In this document: positions 1 to 9,025 of the stretch, piece by piece
Numbering within the stretch: position 1 is the first letter of the stretch
Layout: every line of letters begins with the position of its first letter
Source of the DNA: Acinetobacter kanungonis
GTDB taxonomy: Bacteria > Pseudomonadota > Gammaproteobacteria > Pseudomonadales > Moraxellaceae
DNA length: 64,000 bases
Direction: 5' to 3'
Assembly (NCBI RefSeq): GCF_009939195.1
Contig: NZ_JAACKC010000001.1
Coordinates: forward strand, 365,665 to 429,664
Program-made: the position numbers and the translations under genes
Notes under the pieces: generated by a model
What the model saw: only the letters and a program-made list of their open reading frames with translations
What the model was told of the DNA's origin: nothing
The model's database searches: none

Positions 1-93
1 TGCTTGTAATGTAAAAATACTGTTTCAGCAATAATTAAAATTTCGATATTCTACTTCCAAATTCAAAGACTAACCTCAATCATGGAGACAATG

Positions 94-657
94 ATGAGCT
101 TAATTAATACTGAAGTTAAACCATTTAAAGCACAAGCTTACCTTAACGGCAAGTTCATTGAAGTTACAGAAGCTGACCTTAAAGGCAAATGGTCTGTAGT
201 TTTCTTCTACCCAGCAGACTTCACTTTCGTATGCCCAACTGAGCTTGGTGACCTTGCTGATAACTACGCTGAATTCAAAAAATTAGGCGTTGAAATCTAT
301 GCAGTTTCTACTGACACTCATTTCACGCACAAAGCTTGGCACGATTCTTCTGCTGAAATTAAGAAAATTGAATACCCAATGGTTGGCGACCCTACTTGGA
401 CGCTTGCTAAAAACTTCGAAGTATTAATCGAAGCTGCTGGTCTTGCTGACCGTGGTACTTTCGTTATCGATCCTGAAGGCAAAATCCAAATCGTTGAAAT
501 CAACGCTGGTGGTATTGGCCGTGACGCTCAAGAACTTCTTCGCAAAGTTAAAGCTGCTCAATACGTACACGCTCACCCAGGTGAAGTTTGCCCAGCTAAA
601 TGGAAAGAAGGCGACGCTACTTTAGCTCCGTCTATCGACCTAGTTGGTAAAATCTAA
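94..657 (+). CDS. ahpC: Peroxiredoxin AhpC (alkyl hydroperoxide reductase subunit C)
   Basis: This is a typical 2-Cys peroxiredoxin that reduces H2O2 and organic peroxides in the cytoplasm, normally recycled by AhpF. The peroxidatic Cys sits in the FVCPTE motif about 50 residues in, and the resolving Cys is in EVCPA near the C-terminus. Length (187 aa) matches the family. The reading frame stays open from an ATG at 82, but GGAG at 84-87 is well placed as a ribosome binding site for the ATG at 94 (MSLINTEV), so that start was chosen. No ahpF is adjacent. A strong terminator follows directly, so the gene is probably monocistronic. Confidence is high. Confidence 0.96.
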   Translation: MSLINTEVKPFKAQAYLNGKFIEVTEADLKGKWSVVFFYPADFTFVCPTELGDLADNYAEFKKLGVEIYAVSTDTHFTHKAWHDSSAEIKKIEYPMVGDPTWTLAKNFEVLIEAAGLADRGTFVIDPEGKIQIVEINAGGIGRDAQELLRKVKAAQYVHAHPGEVCPAKWKEGDATLAPSIDLVGKI

Positions 658-678
658 TTTTGAATTAGATTGCATCGA

Positions 679-708
679 AAAAACCACGCTTTATGCGTGG
701 TTTTTTTA
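679..708 (+). terminator. Rho-independent terminator of ahpC
   Basis: Arms AACCACGC and GCGTGGTT enclose a TTTAT loop and are followed by a run of T, 20 bases after the ahpC stop. Confidence 0.9.
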
Positions 709-853
709 TATCTTAATTTCGAGTAATTTTATCAAGAATGTATTTGACGTCCCTGTAATTTCTGCTATACATCTAACTAAGCCTTCCATTTTATTCAGTT
801 TGAATATTAGGGTTAGGTCATTGAGTTTTTTATACAAATTCAAGGAGGTATGT

Positions 854-1060
854 ATGGGGATAATGCTTGCCGTGACTTCTTGGAAATACAATGCGACTTC
901 AAGATATTTAAAAATTTTTTATAACAATGGTTCCGGAGAACTCTACCACCCTGTACCCAAATTTGTTTATGCCAACATGTTACGATGTAGTGATAAAGCC
1001 GCCTTTGTCCACAAATACCTAGAATACGACTTGCACTTCACCCGTATCACCATCCAATAA
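854..1060 (+). CDS. Small KTSC-domain-like protein
   Basis: This is a 68-residue protein. The stretch from TSWKYN to the C-terminus (a short beta-rich core with LYHPVPKFVYANML and a following KAAFVHKY) resembles the KTSC domain, a small fold of unknown biochemical role sometimes linked to nucleic-acid proteins. The frame is open further upstream to 644, but AAGGAGG at 842-848 lies 5 bases before the ATG at 854. The upstream part would overlap the ahpC terminator, so the short form is preferred. It is flanked by terminators on both sides and so is probably a separate unit. The family call rests on memory of the KTSC pattern; function is unknown. Confidence 0.72.
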   Translation: MGIMLAVTSWKYNATSRYLKIFYNNGSGELYHPVPKFVYANMLRCSDKAAFVHKYLEYDLHFTRITIQ

Positions 1061-1068
1061 ATAACAAT

Positions 1069-1096
1069 AAAAAATCAGGGTAAGCCCTGATTTTTC
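1069..1096. terminator. Bidirectional terminator between convergent genes
   Basis: AAAAATCAGGG, TAAG and CCCTGATTTTT form a hairpin with A and T runs on both sides. It sits between the KTSC-like gene (+) and the O-methyltransferase gene (-) and can serve both. Confidence 0.85.
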
Positions 1097-1119
1097 ACAT
1101 CCATCCATTCACTCATAGC

Positions 1120-1722
1120 TCAGCCATGATAGTCCTTGGCTGTAATCACCAATAAACCTGCCCCTAGAGCCAAAGTCGATAACAAATAATTGCCGTCTTC
1201 TTTCACCAACTGCGTGAATGCTTGCACTTCTTCGGCATGGGAAATCACATTATCAACAATTAGTACGCCACCCTGCTGAGCCAACACGCGCTTTAAGTGC
1301 GGCCAATAGTCCACATAGGCATCGCGTTCTGCATCAAGCAAAATAAAATCAAATTGTGTGTTACATGTTGCCAAATAATCTTGGGCATCCCCCACCCAAA
1401 ACTGGATCCGCTGATCGAGTCCAAATTCCTGTACATACTGCTGTGCCTGCGCACTGCGAGCAGCCTCAATTTCTAAAGTGGTGAGCTGTCCTTCCGTAAC
1501 TTGCAGAGCATCTGCCAGCCACAAGGTGGAATAACCTGTCGAGGTCCCAATTTCCAAGACTTGTTGCGAATTTTGAATCCGAATCTGCATGGCTAAAAAT
1601 TGTGCCGAATCAGGCTCGATATTGCGGTAACGTTGTAGGCGATCTTTCTGAGTGGCATCATGCTTTTTAAATGATTCGTAGAGATCATTTATTCTTGCTT
1701 CAAATTGTTGGCTCAAGCTCAT
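1120..1722 (-). CDS. SAM-dependent O-methyltransferase (COG4122 type)
   Basis: This 200-residue class I methyltransferase resembles the catechol/caffeoyl-CoA O-methyltransferase family. The SAM-binding motif I is VLEIGTSTGYSTLWLA (about residues 55-70). FILLDAERDAYVDYW (about 126-140) is the metal/SAM-binding region with the conserved LDA, and VLIVDNV follows. The N-terminal RYRNIEPDSAQFLAMQI part matches the cap that precedes motif I. The substrate cannot be told from sequence. The gene stands alone, convergent with the KTSC-like gene. The start at 1722 has a purine-rich AGGAAG a few bases upstream. Family confidence is high, specific substrate unknown. Confidence 0.9.
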   Translation of the reverse strand: MSLSQQFEARINDLYESFKKHDATQKDRLQRYRNIEPDSAQFLAMQIRIQNSQQVLEIGTSTGYSTLWLADALQVTEGQLTTLEIEAARSAQAQQYVQEFGLDQRIQFWVGDAQDYLATCNTQFDFILLDAERDAYVDYWPHLKRVLAQQGGVLIVDNVISHAEEVQAFTQLVKEDGNYLLSTLALGAGLLVITAKDYHG

Positions 1723-1786
1723 CGGGACTTCCTGTTCTTAAATTTAATTTATGGTAAATTTCATTTTTATTTCTTGGGCTGGGTAT

Positions 1787-2008
1787 TCAAATACCGGTTT
1801 TTTGAATCAATTTAAAGCGCGGTACAACTTTTCCATCTTCCAGAGTCACTTGCTCGCTAAACATGCTCAGTGGACGTACCCATAAAGAGTAATCACCATA
1901 TAAACATTGATAAACCACCAGTTGCTCTTCCGTTTCACTATGCGTTGCCACAGAAAACACCTGATACAACTGACCTTTATAATGCTGATAAATACCACGT
2001 TCTAACAT
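1787..2008 (-). CDS. DUF1653 domain protein
   Basis: This 73-residue protein contains the whole DUF1653 pattern: an N-terminal GIYQHYKGQLYQV strand, a central TEEQLVVYQCLYGD, then SLWVRPLSMFSEQV and a short tail. The fold is a small beta barrel and the function is unknown. It is monocistronic, between the O-methyltransferase and the desaturase operon terminator. Confidence 0.85.
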   Translation of the reverse strand: MLERGIYQHYKGQLYQVFSVATHSETEEQLVVYQCLYGDYSLWVRPLSMFSEQVTLEDGKVVPRFKLIQKTGI

Positions 2009-2148
2009 CGTTGAACTCTACAATTATTTGTGATGCCTCATGCTAAATCATTCAATCAGGTTTTGAAATTCAATCTGTTGAAGTTCTTGTATTTTTATCT
2101 TTATCAAAACATCACATGAGCAGCGAACAACACTAAGTTTAAGCGCAT

Positions 2149-2177
2149 AAAAAAACCACTTCCGAAGAAGTGGTTTT
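2149..2177 (-). terminator. Terminator of the desaturase operon
   Basis: ACCACTTC, CGAA and GAAGTGGT form a hairpin at 2155-2174. Reading on the minus strand it is followed by a T run. It lies just after the desaturase stop at 2185. Confidence 0.88.
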
Positions 2178-2184
2178 GATTGAA

Positions 2185-3279
2185 TTATTTCTTGAATGGG
2201 AACGCGTATTTCACGATACGTTTAATCACGCTACCGTATTGCTTCACCAAGCTGGCATTGCTGTAGTTTAAGCCGTATTTCTCACACACTGCTTGTACTT
2301 TTGGCGCCATTTTGCGGTAGCGACGTGCTGGAATATCTGGGTACAAATGATGTTCAATTTGATGGCTTAAGTGTCCTGTCAAAATATGGAAAGCTTCAGA
2401 ACCCGTTAAGTTCGAAGAACCACGAATTTGACGCATATACCAGTGACCACGGCTTTCATTTTGTAATACGGTTTTCGGGAACACTTCGACGTCTTTGGTA
2501 AAGTGACCACAGAAAATCACACTGAAAGTCCAGATATTACGGATACCATTCGCGACAAGGTTACCCGTAAACACAGGCAATGCCGCAGGACCAGCAATCA
2601 ATGGGAAGAACACGTAATCTTTAAACAATTGCTTGCCAATTTTACGTTGTAAAGGCTTCCACTCTTCTTTCAGTTCTTGTTTCGATTTACGACCAAACCA
2701 AACTTTACCCACTTCGAGATTCTGAATCGCCACGCCCCATTGGAACAACAAGCAGAATGGGATGCTATACAATGGTTGCAACAAGAACCCTGGTTTCCAG
2801 CGTTGTTCTGGGAACAAACGTAATAAACCATAGCCGATATCATCGTCCATACCTTTAATGTTGGTATAGGTATGATGTTTATAGTTATGGGTTTGGCGCC
2901 AGTTGTCCGAGGTACCCACGATATCCCACTCGTAATTTTGACCACTGAATTTAGGATCATTCATCCAGTCATATTGACCGTGCATGACATTGTGACCCAA
3001 TTCCATGTTTTCCATGATTTTGGCAAAGCCCAATAAGCCTGTGCCTAAAATCCATGCTGGTGGGAACCAACCTGCAAATAAGCAGGCACGACCCGCAATT
3101 GAAGCATACTGTACGGTTGAATAAACACGACGGATATATTTGGCATCTTTCTCGCCAATATCATCCAATACTTCTTGTTTGATCGCATCTAATTCACGCG
3201 CCAATTCATCTAACTCAAATTGAGTAAGTTCACGATTTTTTGGGTTCTTAAAATATTGTGCTTTTACAGGCATATTCAT
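2185..3279 (-). CDS. Membrane fatty acid desaturase (DesB-like acyl-CoA delta-9 type)
   Basis: This 364-residue integral-membrane desaturase would introduce a cis double bond into membrane acyl chains using O2 and electrons from the reductase encoded next to it. The three di-iron histidine boxes are visible: HNVMH (about 94-98), HNYKHH (about 130-135) and HQIEHH (about 305-310). Hydrophobic segments lie around 58-90 and 160-250. The gene follows the ferredoxin-reductase-like gene by 14 bases on the same strand, with a TetR gene divergent upstream. This is the same arrangement as desT/desC/desB of Pseudomonas (PA4890/PA4889/PA4888), so control by unsaturated/saturated acyl-CoA is likely. Function by homology is strong; exact position specificity is inferred. 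Confidence 0.9.
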   Translation of the reverse strand: MNMPVKAQYFKNPKNRELTQFELDELARELDAIKQEVLDDIGEKDAKYIRRVYSTVQYASIAGRACLFAGWFPPAWILGTGLLGFAKIMENMELGHNVMHGQYDWMNDPKFSGQNYEWDIVGTSDNWRQTHNYKHHTYTNIKGMDDDIGYGLLRLFPEQRWKPGFLLQPLYSIPFCLLFQWGVAIQNLEVGKVWFGRKSKQELKEEWKPLQRKIGKQLFKDYVFFPLIAGPAALPVFTGNLVANGIRNIWTFSVIFCGHFTKDVEVFPKTVLQNESRGHWYMRQIRGSSNLTGSEAFHILTGHLSHQIEHHLYPDIPARRYRKMAPKVQAVCEKYGLNYSNASLVKQYGSVIKRIVKYAFPFKK

Positions 3280-3293
3280 GATATTGAACTCTC

Positions 3294-4361
3294 TTATAAA
3301 TCAATCACAAGATCTGTTTTGGCAGAACTTACACATAGTTTTAATGGATTACTTGGCTCGCTATTTTGTTGACCATTCAGCATGTCTTGCGTTGAGCCTT
3401 GTACTTTATTACATACACATTTATGGCAGACACCCATACGGCAACCATAAGTCGGTTTCACATTGGCATGTTCTAGACCAACCAAAATCGATTGTCCGCG
3501 TGGAATTGCCACCACTTTGTTGGACTTACTTAGCGTCACATTCACAAAGCCAGTATCGTCATTTGCTACAGGCGTCATGCTGAATGCTTCGCTCTTGAAC
3601 AGTTGCGCTTGAGCAAACAGTTGTTCTGCTTGTTGAACAAAACCAGAAGGACCGCAGGCATACACAATGGACTGATCAATATCGGTTAATACCTCGACCT
3701 GAGCTGCATTTAAACGTGCATCCGCTTGTGCTTCTTGGGTATAAAACACTTGATAAGAAAATTGCGGATATTGCTTCGCCCATTGCTCAAAATAAGATTT
3801 GAAGGCGAAATCTGCGTAGTGCTTGACCCAGTACATCACATGAACTTTACGCTCACGTAATTGCTCCGACTGCGTCAAGGCAGTCAATAAGCTGTACATT
3901 GGGGTAATACCACTACCCGCAGCCAACAAAATTAACGGTTGCTTCTGTTCAGGCAACAACATATCACCATAAGGTTGACCGAATTCCAGTACATCACCCA
4001 CTTGAGCTTGGTTGATGAACCAGTTGCTGACTTTACCTTGTTCAACTTTCTTCACGCTAAGCAACACATGCTGTGCATCAATCTGAGTCAAACTATAAGT
4101 ACGCTCATAACGCGCACCTTGTACATCGACCATCACAGGATGATGCTGACCTGCTTGACCCATTTTGAAATGACGGTTGACTTCAATCGTCAAGCTCACC
4201 ATTTCATCTGCGGTCGTATCTTTTTGAACAATCTTACCGAGTGCCTGATCGACAGACCAAAGTGGATTGACTTTTTGCAACCAGAAATTCAACGAGTGCT
4301 GATCAACAACACTGTCGATTAAAAAATTAAGGGGAGAATTTGATTTTTTTAGCATGAACAT
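3294..4361 (-). CDS. Ferredoxin--NAD(P)H reductase-type oxidoreductase (DesC-like)
   Basis: This is a flavin/iron-sulfur electron-transfer protein, the probable electron donor for the neighbouring desaturase. Order of domains: an N-terminal variable region, an FAD-binding barrel with RTYSLT (about 85-90), an NAD(P)-binding domain with GSGITPMYSLL (about 150-160), and a C-terminal plant-type 2Fe-2S domain with a CX4CX2C cluster (about 310-320) plus a distal Cys near the end. The open frame extends to a GTG at 4373, but the ATG at 4361 is the first ATG. Neither has a clear Shine-Dalgarno sequence, so the start is uncertain. The gene is co-transcribed with the desaturase. Confidence 0.88.
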   Translation of the reverse strand: MFMLKKSNSPLNFLIDSVVDQHSLNFWLQKVNPLWSVDQALGKIVQKDTTADEMVSLTIEVNRHFKMGQAGQHHPVMVDVQGARYERTYSLTQIDAQHVLLSVKKVEQGKVSNWFINQAQVGDVLEFGQPYGDMLLPEQKQPLILLAAGSGITPMYSLLTALTQSEQLRERKVHVMYWVKHYADFAFKSYFEQWAKQYPQFSYQVFYTQEAQADARLNAAQVEVLTDIDQSIVYACGPSGFVQQAEQLFAQAQLFKSEAFSMTPVANDDTGFVNVTLSKSNKVVAIPRGQSILVGLEHANVKPTYGCRMGVCHKCVCNKVQGSTQDMLNGQQNSEPSNPLKLCVSSAKTDLVIDL

Positions 4362-4393
4362 CGTTAGGACCACGCAATTGACTTTTAATTATT

Positions 4394-4423
4394 ATACACA
4401 TGTATATATATTTGTATATATAT
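4394..4423. promoter_or_regulatory. Candidate TetR (DesT-like) operator in divergent promoter region
   Basis: The region between the reductase and tetR genes carries two adjacent AT-rich dyads. One is a 16-base imperfect palindrome centred on ACATGT at 4394-4409, the other TATATA-TTTG-TATATA at 4405-4423. Both overlap where the leftward promoter should be. Binding by the adjacent TetR protein is inferred from position only. Confidence 0.45.
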
Positions 4424-4499
4424 TCGTCCTTTTTTATTCATTTCACTTCATCAGCAGTAAAGGCTATAATGCGAAAAAGCATTTAATCTATTGAAAAAT

Positions 4500-5195
4500 A
4501 TGAACCAGCCTTCGATCAAAACAAAACTCGACTCTACAACGCATGAGCTAAATAAGGCACATGAACCTGTTGTAGTACGTTCTGTCGGTCGTAAAGCTAC
4601 CATTACGAAAGATGAATTATTCCAAGCAGCACTCAAGCTGATTGGACCAGAAAAAAGTATCGCCTCTTTAAGTTTGCGTGAAGTTGCACGTGAGGCAGGC
4701 ATTGCACCAAATAGTTTTTATCGTCATTTCAAAGATATAGATGAACTCGCGATTGAACTGATTGACCGTTCAGGCATTGTATTACGCCAAATTTTGCATG
4801 AAGCGCGTTTAAAAGCCATCAAGCAAAGCAGCATTATTCGCAGCTCAGTCGAAGTATTTATTGAACAGTTAAATACGGATGAAGGCAATTTAAGCCTGTT
4901 GCTGCGCGAAGGCTATACAGGTTCGACCTCTTATAAACAAGCGGTAGACCGCCAACTGAATTTCTTCCAGCAAGAACTGAAAGATGACCTGATTCGCCTA
5001 GAACGTCTCAATCACAGCAAAATGGCACATCCCGAACTTGCCGCCAAAGCCATTACCCAACTGGTGTTCCATATGGGCGCCAAAGTCATTGATTTACCCA
5101 ATGATGAGCGTAAAGCCGTTGCAGAACAAACCATGATCATGATTCGCATGATTTTAGAAGGCGCACGCCATTTGAATGAATCGCAAATTCGTTAA
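4500..5195 (+). CDS. TetR-family regulator (DesT-like, HTH-type repressor FabR-like)
   Basis: This is a transcription factor of about 231 residues. An N-terminal tail of about 30 residues precedes a TetR helix-turn-helix (TITKDELFQAALKLIG to SLREVAREAGIAPNSFYRHF), followed by a helical ligand-binding domain. The GIAPNSFYRHFKD recognition region and the length resemble DesT/FabR regulators that sense acyl-CoA saturation. It is transcribed away from the reductase-desaturase operon, so it most likely controls it. The frame also opens with TTG at 4491; the ATG at 4500 is preferred. A terminator follows at 5219-5250. Confidence 0.87.
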   Translation: MNQPSIKTKLDSTTHELNKAHEPVVVRSVGRKATITKDELFQAALKLIGPEKSIASLSLREVAREAGIAPNSFYRHFKDIDELAIELIDRSGIVLRQILHEARLKAIKQSSIIRSSVEVFIEQLNTDEGNLSLLLREGYTGSTSYKQAVDRQLNFFQQELKDDLIRLERLNHSKMAHPELAAKAITQLVFHMGAKVIDLPNDERKAVAEQTMIMIRMILEGARHLNESQIR

Positions 5196-5218
5196 ACTTA
5201 GAAACGTATTTATCCCAA

Positions 5219-5250
5219 TAAAAAAAGCACCTGACGGTGCTTTTTTTATT
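5219..5250. terminator. Terminator between tetR and rapA
   Basis: AAAAAAGCACC, TGAC and GGTGCTTTTTTT form a symmetric hairpin between convergent genes, usable from both strands. Confidence 0.88.
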
Positions 5251-5270
5251 GTTCGATCGAAAGTTAAACC

Positions 5271-8108
5271 TTAAGGCTTAACCACGACCAAGACCTGAAT
5301 CGCTTCTGGAGTGACAGATAAACCATCCAACAAGCCAATGCCTTCTTTTTGCAATTTTTGTAACCGCGTAATTTCATCTTCACGAATACTTGGGTTGAAT
5401 TGCTTTAAGTAGCTTAAACGGTCAATTTCATATTGCCATTTTCCACCATAGATTTCTTTGGCTTGCTGCTTCATCTCAGGTAAAGCAGCTTTGGCGATAT
5501 TCAAAGCTTGTTGATAACGCTCTTCAATCACATCACGGCGTGCTTTCACCACTTGACGGCAACTGTTGCTGTCTAAATGATGTAAATATGGCTTCAAAAT
5601 GCTTGGCTCGATCTTCATCGATAAATCTTGACCATTCTCACTGAGCAATACGCGAATCAATTGCTGTGGCAAGCTCGATGGCAAGTTCAAGGCTTTCGGT
5701 GCAATCACATCGACCTTAAACCACACTTCAAGTAGAACTGAACCTTGTTTTAATGCGTTCGACTTTAAAATCGCGACATTGGTACTACCAAAAGCTTGCG
5801 TATTGATCATTTCCATCACGCTTTCGGTGAATGGATGTTCCAAAGTCAAATATTGTGCATCTTCACGCACTTGTGCTTGATCACGATAGAAGGTCGCAGT
5901 CATGCCTTCTTCATCCAAGGTGAGACCTTGAACTTGCATTTGATCTGTTGGTTTAATAATAACCGTACCATTGCTTTGCTCATCAAAATCAATGTTGGTC
6001 GACGCCATGAAGCGCTTCATAAACATTGGCAAAGTGGTGTTGTCATCATAGTCTTCAAGCGCTTGTACAATTTCTTGTGCCACGATTGGACGACATGAAT
6101 TGTATTCCAGTAAACGGTCACGCCCTGCTTGCAATTCAGCTTCCAGCGCTTCACGTTGCACACTCACCTCTTCCAGCAAGTCTTCAAACTGTTGCCCCAT
6201 ATCGGTAAGCAAACAGTCTTTCAAATTGACAATGAAGTTTTCTTGTAAGGTTTGCGCGGTTGGCGAAATATTACTGAAAATATTCAACGCTTCGTTATAC
6301 CAACGGAACATACGCTCTTGCGCAGTGCCTTCCAAATATGGCACATGAATTTGAATACGGTTTTCTTGACCAATACGGTCTAAACGACCAATACGCTGCT
6401 CCAACACGTCTGGGTTGGCAGGCAAGTCAAATAACACCAAATCAGAAGCAAACTGGAAGTTACGTCCTTCTGAACCAATTTCAGAACAGAGTAAAATCTG
6501 TGCACCATAAGAATCTTCAGCAAAATATGCCGCAGCTTGGTCACGCTCAAGCAAGCTCATGCCTTCATGGAACATTGCAGTACGGATACCCGCATGCAAA
6601 CGCAAGGCATTTTCCAAGGCTTCAACCACAGGACCACTACGCGCAATCAACAACACTTTTTTGTGTTTTAACTGAGTGCGTAACATTTCCATAAGCCAAC
6701 CCACGCGTGGGTCAGATTCCATCCATGCGCCATCAAGCTGTGCTTCTTCAGGCCACATTTGCTCACGCAATTTACCATCTTTAGACCAGTTTTCTGGTGC
6801 TGGAAGTGGCGCAGGCTGGCAATCACGACCTGGGAAGCCTTGAATCGCTTCACGGGTATTACGGAATAAAATACGACCTGTACCATGACGGTCTAACAAC
6901 TCATGGATAGCACGGAAACGTTGTTCAGGTTCATCCGTAATACGGTGACCCAATAACTGTTCAATTGCCGCTAAATGACTTTCTTCAAGCGGGAAATCTG
7001 ACATCAACACTTCTGCAATTTTTGCAGTATGTTGATATTTCTCTTCTTCATCCAAGAAACGGTCTAATGAGCTAAAGCGTTGTGGATCAAGCAAACGTAA
7101 ACGGGCGAAATGGCTTTCTACACCCAACTGTTCAGGTGTTGCTGTCAGCAACAATACACCCGGAGTTTGTTCAGCTAACTCTTCGACCAGATCATAGCGA
7201 TCATTACCGCCTTCTTCTTCATTCCACATCAAATGATGCGCTTCATCTACCACCAACAGATCGAAACCTGCTTCAAGTGCTTGTTCACGCAAATCATCAT
7301 GGTCAATCATCAAATCCACGCTGGCAATAATGCATTGCTCAGTCAGGAATGGATTGAGTTCTGGATCATGTTCTTTAATAGATGCGGTACGTGTTAAATC
7401 AAAAATTGAGAACGCCAAGTTGAAACGGCGACGCATTTCAATCATCCACTGATACTGCAATGAATCAGGAACTAAAATTAAAATACGTTCAGAACGACCT
7501 GTTTTTAATTGTTGATGGATAATCAAACCCGCTTCAATGGTTTTACCTAGCCCTACTTCATCGGCCAATAAAACACGCGGTGCAAAACGTTTACCTACTT
7601 CATGCGCAATATAAAGCTGATGCGGAATCAAACCGACACGTGCACCCACCAATCCACGAAGTGGGCTGCTTTGCATATTGGCTTGCATCAGCAACGCTTC
7701 AATACGCAGGTCATACCATTCTTTATAATCAATCTGGCTTGCCAATAAACGATCTAATGGCTTGGATAACTGGATTTGCGCGCCAATACGGGTTTCATTC
7801 AGCGTTTTACGTTCTTGAGAACCATCATCTAAGGTACGTACCACGGCATAACGCACCACGCCATGATTATGCTCCAATGACTCCACCAGCCACTGTGTGC
7901 CTTCCTGATCGTGGACTTCATCATTCGCATTAAAAACGATACGAGATAGAGGGGCATTGTTGCGGGCATATACACGCGTTTCATCGCTTTTTGGGAATAA
8001 GATGCTAATCGATCGTTCATCTACGTCGATTAAAACCCCCAAGCCAAGCTCTGTTTCTGTGTCAGATAACCAACGTTGACCAATAGCAAATTGCTGCAAT
8101 TTTTCCAC
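5271..8108 (-). CDS. rapA: RNA polymerase-associated protein RapA (HepA, SNF2-family ATPase)
   Basis: This 945-residue Swi2/Snf2 ATPase binds RNA polymerase and promotes its recycling after transcription. The N-terminal Tudor-like region (residues 1-110, starting with the FAIGQRWLSDTE motif) is followed by the helicase core. Walker A is DEVGLGKTIEAG (about 180-191), DEAHHL is near 288, and motifs V/VI include SEGRNFQFA and QRIGRLDRIGQ (about 545-590). A long C-terminal spacer and RapA_C-type domain complete it. Length agrees with the usual 950-970 residues. It is monocistronic with its own upstream gap at 8109-8252. Confidence 0.95.
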   Translation of the reverse strand: MEKLQQFAIGQRWLSDTETELGLGVLIDVDERSISILFPKSDETRVYARNNAPLSRIVFNANDEVHDQEGTQWLVESLEHNHGVVRYAVVRTLDDGSQERKTLNETRIGAQIQLSKPLDRLLASQIDYKEWYDLRIEALLMQANMQSSPLRGLVGARVGLIPHQLYIAHEVGKRFAPRVLLADEVGLGKTIEAGLIIHQQLKTGRSERILILVPDSLQYQWMIEMRRRFNLAFSIFDLTRTASIKEHDPELNPFLTEQCIIASVDLMIDHDDLREQALEAGFDLLVVDEAHHLMWNEEEGGNDRYDLVEELAEQTPGVLLLTATPEQLGVESHFARLRLLDPQRFSSLDRFLDEEEKYQHTAKIAEVLMSDFPLEESHLAAIEQLLGHRITDEPEQRFRAIHELLDRHGTGRILFRNTREAIQGFPGRDCQPAPLPAPENWSKDGKLREQMWPEEAQLDGAWMESDPRVGWLMEMLRTQLKHKKVLLIARSGPVVEALENALRLHAGIRTAMFHEGMSLLERDQAAAYFAEDSYGAQILLCSEIGSEGRNFQFASDLVLFDLPANPDVLEQRIGRLDRIGQENRIQIHVPYLEGTAQERMFRWYNEALNIFSNISPTAQTLQENFIVNLKDCLLTDMGQQFEDLLEEVSVQREALEAELQAGRDRLLEYNSCRPIVAQEIVQALEDYDDNTTLPMFMKRFMASTNIDFDEQSNGTVIIKPTDQMQVQGLTLDEEGMTATFYRDQAQVREDAQYLTLEHPFTESVMEMINTQAFGSTNVAILKSNALKQGSVLLEVWFKVDVIAPKALNLPSSLPQQLIRVLLSENGQDLSMKIEPSILKPYLHHLDSNSCRQVVKARRDVIEERYQQALNIAKAALPEMKQQAKEIYGGKWQYEIDRLSYLKQFNPSIREDEITRLQKLQKEGIGLLDGLSVTPEAIQVLVVVKP

Positions 8109-8252
8109 CTTTATCTCAAATGTAGACCAAGAAATAATTGCTCAAAAGAGAATATTATTTGAACAAAATTTCGGGTCTTTAAGCAATATATTTTGACATA
8201 AAGCTCACTAAAAAAGTGGGCTTATTCGAATCTGAAGCGTATTTTTTTCGCC

Positions 8253-8906
8253 CTAAAATGGCACTGGACAGTAGAACTCAACCAACTGCTCGGTCTTCGG
8301 ATGAAGAAAGCTTAGGCGTTCAGCATGCAAACATAAACGATCCAACAATAGCTGCTCGGGTGCGGCATACAGCGTATCCCCTACGATTGGATGACCTAAA
8401 TACTGCATATGTACACGTAACTGATGCGAACGACCTGTAATAGGTGTCAGTTCTACACGCGTCACTGCTTGACCTTGCATTTCAAAATGCTCAGTCGCTT
8501 TCCAGTGTGTCAATGCGGGCTTGTTGTGACTCGGATCGGCAATGTGCAAAGGTGGACGCGTTGGATCATAGACCACAGGTACATCCACCGTGCCTTCACC
8601 TTGTAAATGCCCAGCCACAACTGCTTGATAGATTTTTGAAGTTTGTCGTTCTTGAAACTGACGAGAAATTCGGTTTTGCCCGAATTTAGAGAGTGCAAAA
8701 ACCAAAATGCCTGAAGTATCACGGTCTAGACGGTGAATCAGCAAGGTTTTCGGTTCTTCTTGTAGCAACCGATTAATGACACAGTCTTGCAAGTCAGCCG
8801 TTTTTCCTGGCACTGTGAGTATCCCCGCAGGTTTATGGATTACCATAAAATCCTCATCACGGTGGATCAGATGTTCATTCAGAAATTGACTCAAGAGATT
8901 TTCCAA
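8253..8906 (-). CDS. RluA-family pseudouridine synthase
   Basis: This 217-residue enzyme converts uridine to pseudouridine in rRNA and/or tRNA. The catalytic motif HRLDRDTSG is at residues 58-66 with Asp61 as nucleophile. GRSHQLRVHMQYLGHPIVGD near 155-175 is the RluA family signature. No S4 domain is present, which fits the short RluA (23S rRNA 746/tRNA 32) group, though specificity cannot be settled. No ATG lies before residue 21; the frame begins with TTG at 8906, so either that codon is the start or the N-terminus is misread. It stands alone. Confidence 0.88.
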   Translation of the reverse strand: MENLLSQFLNEHLIHRDEDFMVIHKPAGILTVPGKTADLQDCVINRLLQEEPKTLLIHRLDRDTSGILVFALSKFGQNRISRQFQERQTSKIYQAVVAGHLQGEGTVDVPVVYDPTRPPLHIADPSHNKPALTHWKATEHFEMQGQAVTRVELTPITGRSHQLRVHMQYLGHPIVGDTLYAAPEQLLLDRLCLHAERLSFLHPKTEQLVEFYCPVPF

Positions 8907-9025
8907 GCTGACTGTGCAAACAAGCGGGCAATAATAAAAAGCTCACTCGAAAATTACAATGCAGAATCAGATAAAAGTCAGCGTTTTTTACGATTTTATC
9001 TAAAAAAATGCCGATTATGCCCGTA

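Noticed and set aside
644..853. Upstream extension of the KTSC-like frame
   Set aside because: It runs through the ahpC terminator and has no ribosome binding site; the ATG at 854 has AAGGAGG.
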